A stretch of 64,000 bases of DNA from Hymenobacter sp. APR13 (GTDB lineage: Bacteria; Bacteroidota; Bacteroidia; Cytophagales; Hymenobacteraceae), in contig NZ_CP006587.1 of the NCBI RefSeq assembly GCF_000737515.1, positions 4,149,001-4,213,000 of the forward strand, written 5' to 3'. This document shows positions 53,372 through 59,660 of this stretch, piece by piece. The notes under the pieces are model-generated. The model was given only the letters and a program-made list of their open reading frames with translations. It did not search any database and was not told the origin of the DNA. The position numbers and the translations under genes are program-made. Position 1 is the first letter of the stretch. Each line of letters begins with the position of its first letter.

Positions 53372-53668
53372 TTACAACGAAGCCGCGTCCTCACGCTCCA
53401 TGATTTCCCGCACCTCAGCTGCCGCGCCTCCATCCGCCCGCGCCGGCACCGCATCCGGCTCCACCGCCACCGACGACACGGCCGCGGCCACCGAGCCGGC
53501 CAACACCAGGTAGCCGCCCAGCGCCACTACGGCCGCCGGCAGCGCCACCGGCGCCGTGGCAATGACGCCGCCCACGGCCGCCAGCGCGGCCCCAATCGTG
53601 CGCACCTTCCGAAAGAACCGGGGCGTAGGCAGCGTTACCCGGTCCAGTACTGTGAGTTTCTTGTCCAT
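53372..53668 (-). CDS. Holin-like small membrane protein
   Basis: Protein of 98 residues with two hydrophobic segments (IGAALAAVGGVIATAPVALP, AAVVALGGYLVLAGSVAAAV), a positively charged N-terminus (MDKKLTVLDRVTLPTPRFFR) and a charged C-terminal tail (MEREDAASL). It lies directly downstream of an M15 peptidase and a coiled-coil membrane protein, the position of a holin. Sequence alone does not prove that role. A truncated paralog lies at 42690-42861. Confidence 0.6.
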   Translation of the reverse strand: MDKKLTVLDRVTLPTPRFFRKVRTIGAALAAVGGVIATAPVALPAAVVALGGYLVLAGSVAAAVSSVAVEPDAVPARADGGAAAEVREIMEREDAASL

Positions 53669-53754
53669 GTGAGTAGTTGTTAGTTGCTCGTTGTCAGCTG
53701 TTAGTACCGGTCAGGAAGGCAGCCACTGACAACGGACAACTACCCCCTGACAAC

Positions 53755-54204
53755 TCATTTCTCATCCAGCCGCGCCAGAATCCGGTCGGCCCACTTATTC
53801 CGCGAATCCTGCTCCTTGCTGGCCTCAGTGAGCACCTTGGTTCGCTCCTCCACCAGGGCCATGGTCTTGTCGATGTTGGCTAGCCGCTCCGTCAGCTTCA
53901 GCACCAGGTCGGTCATTTCCTTGCGCAGCTCGGCCCGCTGCTGCAGGCTCTCCACCCGCACCTGCTCGGCCTGCAGCTTCATTTCCTCGCGCAGCTTGGC
54001 TTCCCGCGCCACCGCCGATACATGGTAGTCGTCCACCTTCAGCGCCAGGGCCGACTGCTGCTGCTCCTGCTTCTGGCAGGCCACCTTCAGCTCCTCCACC
54101 GCCCGCCAGTTCTTCACGAAGTACAGCAGCACGGCCACGCCACCGCCCACCACCGACGTCACCACGTCCCAGTGCTCCAGAATCGGGCTATCCACGTCCA
54201 TCAC
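53755..54204 (-). CDS. Coiled-coil membrane protein of the lysis cluster
   Basis: Protein of 149 residues with one N-terminal membrane segment (VVTSVVGGGVAVLLYFVKNW) and a long coiled coil to the C-terminus (heptads in VEELKVACQKQEQQQSALAL to ILARLDEK). It resembles phage spanin-like or Rz-like proteins, or holin-accessory proteins, in size and layout, but no lipobox is present. Its start overlaps the end of the endolysin-like gene by 17 bases, showing translational coupling. Confidence 0.6.
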   Translation of the reverse strand: MMDVDSPILEHWDVVTSVVGGGVAVLLYFVKNWRAVEELKVACQKQEQQQSALALKVDDYHVSAVAREAKLREEMKLQAEQVRVESLQQRAELRKEMTDLVLKLTERLANIDKTMALVEERTKVLTEASKEQDSRNKWADRILARLDEK

Positions 54205-54688
54205 CTCCTTTCCCAGCCGGCCCCGCCGGCAGCAGCACCTCGAAGTGCGGCCGGTCCTTGAAGCCGGCCCAGTCGCCGCCCCACACCACCCGCGCGTCGG
54301 CCGCCTTCATCAGCCGCGCAAACTTGGAGAGCAGCAGCCCCGACCACGACACCGACCCGTCGGCCAGCAGAAACGCCACGTCCAGCGCCGGAGTAGGAGA
54401 GAGGTTGTGCTTCGACTCGCTCCCGCGCTTATAGGTCACGATAAGCCCCGGCCGCGTACGCCCCTGCGCGTACAGCTCGTTCTGCCGCTCCGGACTCCGG
54501 TAGCATTCCGTAATGATGGGCCGCCCCGCCAGCCGCAGCACCGGGTCACCCAGCCACCGATTCAGCGCCTGCGAGTAAGCCGCCGCCAGATGCAGCACGG
54601 CCTGACCCAGCCGGGCGGCCTGCACGGTGGCTTGTTTCGAACTCAGCGTCGGCGGCCGACGGGGCAACGTGAGGTTGGCGACAGGCAT
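54188..54688 (-). CDS. M15-family peptidoglycan peptidase, endolysin-like
   Basis: Protein of 166 residues. The zinc-dependent M15 (VanY/T5 endolysin-type) motifs are visible: CYRSPERQNELYAQGRTRPG, the metal-binding SKHNLSPTPALDVAF (His and Asp) and the C-terminal VVWGGDWAGFKDRPHFEV (catalytic acid and last His). It cuts the L-Ala-D-Glu or D-Ala-containing stem peptide. There is no signal peptide, so release would need a holin. First gene of the lysis cluster. TACATCAAAATGC just upstream (54731-54743) recurs at 56260-56272. Confidence 0.85.
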   Translation of the reverse strand: MPVANLTLPRRPPTLSSKQATVQAARLGQAVLHLAAAYSQALNRWLGDPVLRLAGRPIITECYRSPERQNELYAQGRTRPGLIVTYKRGSESKHNLSPTPALDVAFLLADGSVSWSGLLLSKFARLMKAADARVVWGGDWAGFKDRPHFEVLLPAGPAGKGGDGRG

Positions 54689-55779
54689 TGCGTGGTTTGG
54701 TGTACGTGACGCTGGTAAATTTCAGATAATTACATCAAAATGCAAAACAGGGTTTTCTGTTTCAGGTCTTTGTGAAATTGTACTATGGTGGGCGCTGCCT
54801 TCGGCCCCGGCTGTCTAGGGCTCCGCTTCGCTCCGGTGCTCCGCACCCGGCCGGGGCTCCGATACCCGACGATACCAGCAGCGGCAACCGTAGCCACCGA
54901 TACGGCCCCGCCCGGCCCTTCCCATCCGTAGCGCATGCTGCCTGATTCTGCCTGATTCGAGGGGTACGGTTGTCGTTCCACGCTCCGGCCCACCTCCCGC
55001 ACTCCTGCGTCACTTGGTCGGCCGGCCTCCGCTACCGAAGCCCCCGCCCGGCCCGCCTCCCGCGTTCCTGCGTCACTTGGTCGGCCAGCCTCCACCTACC
55101 CACCAGCTGCTGATTCTGGTGCTCCTGCCGGCCGTGCCACGCTGCGGCCCAGGGCCCGGAAAAGGCCCCCGGCCTCCGCTACCACCCCCACGGCCCGCCT
55201 CCCGTCGGTCGGCCAGCCTGCCACCCCAAACACCCTTCGACGCCAGCCCACCGCACCGGCCCAGGCTGCCCATTCGCAAGGTCGCCGGCTCCCGTTGGTC
55301 GCCACCTCCCAAGCGGGCATCCTGGCCGCTTCCCACCCACCTAGTCCCAGACACTGCAGCCTGCAGCAACTTTCGGATGCCTGCCGCAACTCCCCGGACG
55401 ACAAGCATTGCCTCAGGCTTACAGGAGCCCGCCGCGTTGGGCTTTGCGCTCTGATTGACACGTCGCACGGCGGCTTTCATGCCCACCCTCCCGCTGGTCG
55501 GCCGGTCATCCACCTCGGCCCCGCAGCTCAGAAGCGGCTTGCGGCGGCGCCAGCGGCTGGGTGATTCAGGGCCTCATAAGGTGCCCTTCGGGCGGTGTTT
55601 TTCCGGGGGCGGCCCCCCAGGCCCCCTGGCATGTAGCGGTAGTGGGTCGGCCGCGCCCGCCAGGGGCCGCCACAGCGTCAGGCGTGGCCCTGGGCGCACG
55701 TTCCGGCAGTGGGCGCGTCGTTGGGCGGGTTAGCGGCCGGCGCCGCGTGGCGGGGCTGTTTGCGCGCCGCCGGCAGGCC
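54689..55779. other. Gene-poor, very G+C-rich stretch
   Basis: About 1.1 kb without a credible gene. The frames here are Pro/Gly/Arg-rich low-complexity shadows with no convincing start. The first 60 bases are A/T-rich and carry the endolysin upstream region. The remainder is G+C-rich with the motif GGTCGGCC(A/G)GCC occurring at about 55016, 55079 and 55206, and related sequence near 55497. It could hold an untranslated structured RNA or a decayed gene. Confidence 0.5.
54993..55093. repeat. 38-bp direct repeat, two copies
   Basis: 54993-55030 and 55056-55093 are 38-base direct repeats differing at three positions, with shared core CTGCGTCACTTGGTCGGCC. They are spaced 63 bases start to start. 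Confidence 0.7.
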
Positions 55780-56184
55780 TCATAGCCCCAGCCCGCCGGC
55801 TACCGGTGCAGTGCCCGGCGCGAGCGCCACCAGCCACTCCAGCACCTTGCCCAGCCGGGCCGCCCGGCGGGCGGCGTCCAGCGTGCCCCGGCTCTTGCCG
55901 TCCCAGCACACCAGCACCAGGTCGGCCGCCGCTACCAGCTGCCCGTTGCGCACCAGCGGCGCGGCCCGGCCGTGGGCGGCGTAGTCCGGCCGGTACTCGG
56001 TCAGCGGCACCCCGTTGCGCATCGCCCAGCGGGCCGCCAGCTCATCCACGCCGGCCGCCCCGCCGCTCACCACCCCGGCCAGCTCGCCGGCTCCGTGCAG
56101 CGCATCCAGGCGGGCCAGCAAGGCAGGGCACTGCGCCAGGGCGCGGCTGCCCACCACGCCCACGGTTTTTTGAATCTTTCTCAT
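55780..56184 (-). CDS. SLOG/DUF2493-type nucleotide-binding protein
   Basis: Protein of 134 residues with a Rossmann-like fold. The first strand and loop are VGVVGSRALAQCP, the SLOG hallmark GGAAGVDELAARWA (VVSGGAAGVD) follows, then YRPDYAAHGRAAPLVRN and VLVCWDGKSRGTLDA. SLOG and YspA-like DUF2493 proteins bind or process nucleotide-derived ligands and occur in phages and defence loci. The ligand here is unknown. It is divergent from the plus-strand operon at 56376, sharing an operator-rich region. Confidence 0.75.
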   Translation of the reverse strand: MRKIQKTVGVVGSRALAQCPALLARLDALHGAGELAGVVSGGAAGVDELAARWAMRNGVPLTEYRPDYAAHGRAAPLVRNGQLVAAADLVLVCWDGKSRGTLDAARRAARLGKVLEWLVALAPGTAPVAGGLGL

Positions 56185-56193
56185 ACTGCAATA

Positions 56194-56307
56194 TACAACT
56201 ACATTTCCTGTTTAGATGCAAAATGTGGATAACTATATTCCTGTTTTGATGTAGTAAGTTACATCAAAATGCGTATATTTGGTAAGAAGTCGGGGGAGAG
56301 GCCCCCG
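56194..56307. promoter_or_regulatory. Operator/promoter region with shared dyad
   Basis: TTTTGATGTA (56244-56253) and TACATCAAAA (56260-56269) form a perfect dyad with a 6-base spacer. TATATTTG (56274-56281) matches the -7 consensus for the plus-strand operon. TTCCTGTTTTGATGTA (56238-56253) is identical to 21393-21408 upstream of the S24 repressor. A CGGGGG/CCCCCG leader hairpin follows (56291-56307). The repressor at 20521 is the candidate ligand. Confidence 0.65.
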
Positions 56308-56375
56308 GCACCCGCGCACACGGCAGGCAGGGCCCGGCCCGCCAGGAGCGCACCCCACGGCTAACCCCTACAGCC

Positions 56376-56735
56376 ATGCTTACCTTCTTACAGTTCGCGC
56401 AGCTCGCCGCTGCCGCGTGGGCGGGTCCCGCCCCCATCGTGCAGGCCTCCATCAGCACCTGCCAGCTCTATCCCGGTCAGCTCGCCACCTACTACACGGT
56501 TACCTACACCGTGGGCGGGGCCATGTTCCTCTCGCCCTTGTGCGGGGCCTGTCCCTTTCAGGCCGTAGCCGCTGCCGTAGCCGCCGCTGCCGCTGCCGGG
56601 GTGCCCGTCAGCCGCTACCACGCCCAGCACGTCATCAGCCGCACCGCCGCCGCCTTGTGCGGGGTGCAGCTGCTCCGTCCCGGTTTCGCCTGCCGGGCCC
56701 GCCGCCACCGCGTAGCCCACCGCCTCCATGCGTAG
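56376..56735 (+). CDS. Small hypothetical protein, first gene of phage-like operon
   Basis: Protein of 119 residues, not recognised. Ala-rich helical segments, TYYTVTYTVGGAMFLSPLCG in the middle and several Cys residues (CGACPF, CGVQLL, FACRARRH) that could bind metal. The C-terminus is basic. It overlaps the next gene by eight bases. Coding is supported by position behind a promoter and by the chain of overlapping starts. Confidence 0.5.
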   Translation: MLTFLQFAQLAAAAWAGPAPIVQASISTCQLYPGQLATYYTVTYTVGGAMFLSPLCGACPFQAVAAAVAAAAAAGVPVSRYHAQHVISRTAAALCGVQLLRPGFACRARRHRVAHRLHA

Positions 56736-57042
56736 CGCGGCCACCCCCGTAGCGCCCGCCCCGGTCGGGGCGGGCAGCTACACCCGCCGCCGCTGCTACC
56801 CTGAGCGCGAAATGTCGGTGAGTCTGTTCGGCGGCCTGCGCGAGGTGTCGGCGGCCGTGGCCTACTACGTGCAGTGGGTGTCGGATGAGTTCTACAGCTA
56901 CAAAGGCACGGCGCCCCATGTGCAGCTGCGCGGCGTGTATTGCCTGCGCACCGGGCGCCCGCTCTACGTGGGAGCCCGCCAGGAGCAGGCCCTGCGTGAG
57001 CAGTTGGAGGACTTACTGGGCCGGGAGGGCCGCCGGCTATGA
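56728..57042 (+). CDS. Small hypothetical protein
   Basis: Protein of 104 residues, not recognised. After a Pro/Ala-rich leader it reads REMSVSLFGGLREVSAAVAY and VSDEFYSYKGTAPHVQLRGV, a compact alpha/beta domain ending in a charged helix (EQALREQLEDLLGREGRR). An internal ATG at the REM position is an alternative start. The next start codon overlaps its stop (ATGA). Confidence 0.55.
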   Translation: MRSAATPVAPAPVGAGSYTRRRCYPEREMSVSLFGGLREVSAAVAYYVQWVSDEFYSYKGTAPHVQLRGVYCLRTGRPLYVGARQEQALREQLEDLLGREGRRL

Positions 57043-57326
57043 GCCGCGCCACCCATCCGCAGCAGGCGGGCCGCTGGTATGCGGCCTGCCTCTACGCCGC
57101 CGGCCCCGGCTGGGCCGTGGTGCGCGACGTGGCCCGGCCGGGCACGGTGCCCGGCGGCCCCGGCCTCTACCAGATGCAGGCCGGCCCCGGCCGCTACGCC
57201 ACGCAGGAAGCCGCCACGGCCGCCGCCGCCCGCCTCAATGCTCCGCGTCTGCGCCCGGCCGACCGCTACGGCGAACTGCCCCGGCCCGCCGACGACTACC
57301 ACCCGCACCCGTGGGACCTGAAATGA
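57039..57326 (+). CDS. Small hypothetical protein
   Basis: Protein of 95 residues, rich in Ala, Pro and Gly, with WYAACLYAAGPGWAVVRDVA at the start and ADDYHPHPWDLK at the end. Not recognised. Translational coupling to the preceding gene supports it. No membrane segment is clear. Confidence 0.5.
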   Translation: MSRATHPQQAGRWYAACLYAAGPGWAVVRDVARPGTVPGGPGLYQMQAGPGRYATQEAATAAAARLNAPRLRPADRYGELPRPADDYHPHPWDLK

Positions 57327-57381
57327 ACCATCCACCGGCCCGCGCCAGCTCACGGCGGCGCGGGCCCCACTACCTCACCTC

Positions 57382-57696
57382 ATGCCCGCTACCGCTACTA
57401 CCTACCAGCCCCATCTGCTCGACCCGCACAGCGCCGAGCCCCAACCCATCCACCCCGCCAACGGCCGCAGCTTCAAGCTGGCCGAACTCTACCGCCTGCT
57501 CGATTGCCAGACGGTGGACGTGGTACGCCTCACCGATGAGCTGATTCTCATCATCGACGACGAAGGCAAGTTTCGGAACCCCTGCTACCTCAATCTGCTG
57601 GCCACCTACCTCTGGTATCAGTACCAGCCCGAAGCCCGCGGCCAGGACAGCATCGTCGGCCGCGCCATTCTCTGCCACGACAAGCAGTTCCGCTAG
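57382..57696 (+). CDS. Small hypothetical protein
   Basis: Protein of 104 residues with a clear folded core (FKLAELYRLLDCQTVDVVRL followed by TDELILIIDDEGKFRNPCYL and TYLWYQYQPEARGQDSIVGR). This resembles the DUF3846-like pattern (a strand-helix repeat ending in IVGRAILC) found in phages and plasmids. That family name is from memory and not certain. Same transcript as its neighbours. A weak G+C hairpin follows at 57735-57757. Confidence 0.6.
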   Translation: MPATATTYQPHLLDPHSAEPQPIHPANGRSFKLAELYRLLDCQTVDVVRLTDELILIIDDEGKFRNPCYLNLLATYLWYQYQPEARGQDSIVGRAILCHDKQFR

Positions 57697-57777
57697 GCCC
57701 CGCGCCTCGCACCCTCCCTAGTACCCACGGCGAAGGGGCCGGCCGCCGACTGGCCCCACCTTTTACTCCCTTCTACT

Positions 57778-58485
57778 ATGGCAACCGCCACCAAAACCCC
57801 AAAAACCGCTGCCGCTGCTCCCGTTACGCCTGCCGCGCCGGCCGCACCCCTCACGCCCAGCCGGGCCTACCTGACGGCCACCGTCGACGAGGCCACCGGC
57901 GAAGTCACCGAAACCAGCCGTTTCCGCTACCTGCCCGGCCACCCCAAACAGATTCGCGCCGACCTGAAAGCCGGCGTGTTCAACGTGGGCGGCGACAAGG
58001 TGCTGGGCAAATCCATCAGCTTCATTCCGATGGCCCTGCGCATCTTCTCGGATAACATTCTGAACATGGGCCGCAAGGTGTGGGCCGAGCTGTTTTTCGT
58101 CGATGACACCGGGGCCGTGTGCGCCGTGCTGTTTCACGGCTACAGCGTCGAAAACCTGCAGAAGCTCAACGCCAGCCTGTTCTACGACGACCTGAAGCTC
58201 ACCGACGTGCTGCTCACCGTCACGCCCCAGAAGAAGCAGACCGAGAAGGACGGCAAGCCCGCCACCTACTTCATTGCCGAGTTCAGCTACACCGCCGCCG
58301 ACCCGGCCCAGGTGCAGGCCCTGCAGGAGTTTGCCCACGACCACGACCTCTACCGCGAAGAAACCCTGACCGGCACCGAGGAGCGCCGCATCACCCAGGG
58401 CTACCGCCTGCCCGCCCGTTACACCGAGCCCCAGCCCGCCCAGCTCGCCGCCGCCCAGCCCGCCCAGCCCGCCGAAGCCGCCTGA
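57778..58485 (+). CDS. Unknown phage protein, possible recombination partner
   Basis: Protein of 235 residues. Ala/Pro-rich linkers at both ends (KTAAAAPVTPAAPAAPLTPS; QPAQLAAAQPAQPAEAA) flank a folded core of about 170 residues with LKAGVFNVGGDKVLGKSISF, GRKVWAELFFVDDTGAVCAV and LKLTDVLLTVTPQKKQTEKD. It lies upstream of a RecE-like nuclease. In phages such nucleases usually pair with an annealing or ssDNA-binding protein, which makes that a reasonable but unproven guess. No catalytic motif is visible. Confidence 0.65.
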   Translation: MATATKTPKTAAAAPVTPAAPAAPLTPSRAYLTATVDEATGEVTETSRFRYLPGHPKQIRADLKAGVFNVGGDKVLGKSISFIPMALRIFSDNILNMGRKVWAELFFVDDTGAVCAVLFHGYSVENLQKLNASLFYDDLKLTDVLLTVTPQKKQTEKDGKPATYFIAEFSYTAADPAQVQALQEFAHDHDLYREETLTGTEERRITQGYRLPARYTEPQPAQLAAAQPAQPAEAA

Positions 58486-58492
58486 GCCCGCC

Positions 58493-58518
58493 GGCCCCTG
58501 CCCAATAGGGCAGGGGCC
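58493..58518 (+). terminator. Strong intergenic hairpin
   Basis: GGCCCCTGCCC (58493-58503) pairs with GGGCAGGGGCC (58508-58518) around the tetraloop AATA, eight bases after the stop at 58485. It lacks a T tract and may act as an attenuator or RNA-stability element inside the operon. Confidence 0.55.
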
Positions 58519-58540
58519 ACCGGCCCCCAAAACGTCATCC

Positions 58541-58572
58541 AAGCTCCCAAGCCCCTAAGCCCCCAAAATCCC
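58541..58572 (+). repeat. C-rich heptamer/octamer repeat before a start codon
   Basis: Repeated AAGCCCC-type units run directly up to the ATG at 58573. They belong to the same class as the array before umuC and the block at 58847-58907. Confidence 0.6.
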
Positions 58573-58818
58573 ATGCCCACCTCCCTCGAAATCCCGCAGC
58601 TGGTGATTCACCAGCCCGCCCGCGACGCAGCCGAAGCCGCCCAGCTCGCCGCCCTGTCCCGCCTCATCGAAGCCGCCGAGCCCTTGCCCGACCTGCGCGA
58701 CCTTGCCCCGGCCGTGCGCGAGCTGTTCCCGGCCCCGGCCTACGAAGTGGGCTGCGGCGGCGCCCACGTCTGGCTCCACCGCCAGGGCGAAAGCCAACGT
58801 CTGGCCTTTATCAGCTGA
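58573..58818 (+). CDS. Small hypothetical protein
   Basis: Protein of 81 residues with acidic helical composition (AAEAAQLAALSRLIEAAEPL, PDLRDLAPAVRELFPAPAYE) and an aromatic C-terminus (GAHVWLHRQGESQRLAFIS). Not recognised. It lies between two C-rich repeat blocks in the same operon. Confidence 0.55.
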   Translation: MPTSLEIPQLVIHQPARDAAEAAQLAALSRLIEAAEPLPDLRDLAPAVRELFPAPAYEVGCGGAHVWLHRQGESQRLAFIS

Positions 58819-58846
58819 AAGCAAAACGCATCAGAACGACAACCAA

Positions 58847-58907
58847 GCCCCCAAGCCCCCAAGCCCCCAAGCCCCCAAGACCCCAAGCCCCCAAGACCCC
58901 AACCGCC
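58847..58907 (+). repeat. C-rich octamer tandem repeat before a start codon
   Basis: About seven units of CCCCCAAG or CCCCAAGA type run up to the ATG at 58908. The opposite strand has G5 and G4 runs every 7-8 bases, a G-quadruplex-prone sequence in the leader of the nuclease gene. Confidence 0.75.
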
Positions 58908-59564
58908 ATGTTCCATACCGTTACCGCCCATCCCGGCCTCACGCAGGCCCAGCACCGCGCCCTTCCGTTCGTAAGTAATACCGACCTGTCCAACCTCAAA
59001 AACGAGGCGTTGGGCATCACCCGCACTGGCAACCCGCAGGCCCTCATTTTCGGCAGCGCCTTCCACGAGGCCGTGCTGGAGCCTCACCGCTACCATGCCC
59101 CGCAGGGCCTGCCTCCGGCCCAGCTGCGCCTGCTTGACAACCTGGCCGCCGCCGTGCGCCGCCAGCGCTACTGCCGCGACCTGCTCTACCGCGGCACCGC
59201 CGAGCTGACCCACACCGCCACCCACACGGAAACCGGCCTCACCGTCAAGATTCGCCCTGACCTGCTGCTGGTCACGCCCCGCCTCGGTCGCCGGGTGCTG
59301 GTGGATTTCAAAACCACCAGCTGCCGCGACTACGCCCAGTTCGTAGCCACCATCGAGCAGTACGACTACGACCGCCAGGCCGCCTTCTACACCGACGTGC
59401 TGCAGGCCGACAGGTTCCTCATCGTAGGCGTACAGAAGAAAGCCCCCCACGACATCTGGCTGGTGGAACTCTCCGCCGACGCCGATACCATGGCGCAGGG
59501 CCGCAAGAAGTACCGCCGTCTGCTCCGGGCTTATGCCACTCAACAGGCGGTGGCGGCTGCGTAG
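58908..59564 (+). CDS. RecE/exonuclease VIII-like PD-(D/E)XK nuclease
   Basis: Protein of 218 residues with the RecB-family nuclease layout of phage exonucleases (DUF3799/YqaJ-like group). Visible parts are the N-terminal SNTDLSNLKNEALG, the His motif LIFGSAFHEAVLEP, KIRPDLLLV (Asp), VLVDFKTTSCRDY (Asp-x-Lys) and the late YDYDRQAAFYTDVLQ with its conserved Gln. It would resect double-stranded DNA for phage recombination. Last gene of the operon. A strong terminator follows. Confidence 0.8.
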   Translation: MFHTVTAHPGLTQAQHRALPFVSNTDLSNLKNEALGITRTGNPQALIFGSAFHEAVLEPHRYHAPQGLPPAQLRLLDNLAAAVRRQRYCRDLLYRGTAELTHTATHTETGLTVKIRPDLLLVTPRLGRRVLVDFKTTSCRDYAQFVATIEQYDYDRQAAFYTDVLQADRFLIVGVQKKAPHDIWLVELSADADTMAQGRKKYRRLLRAYATQQAVAAA

Positions 59565-59600
59565 GGGGGCATTGGGGTTAGCTGTGCGGCCGAATAAAAG

Positions 59601-59642
59601 GAAAAAGCAGCCCGTACATCCAGGGGTACGGGCTGCTTTTTC
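59601..59642. terminator. 17-bp bidirectional terminator
   Basis: GAAAAAGCAGCCCGTAC (59601-59617) pairs perfectly with 59626-59642 across an 8-base loop, with A5 and T5 ends, between the convergent nuclease genes. Confidence 0.9.
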
Positions 59643-59660
59643 GGTTCGGAAAATCAGATT

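Noticed and set aside
54730..55793. Several 74-146 codon frames in the G+C-rich stretch
   Set aside because: All are Pro/Gly/Arg/Ala-rich low-complexity translations without start context, overlap or recognisable domain.
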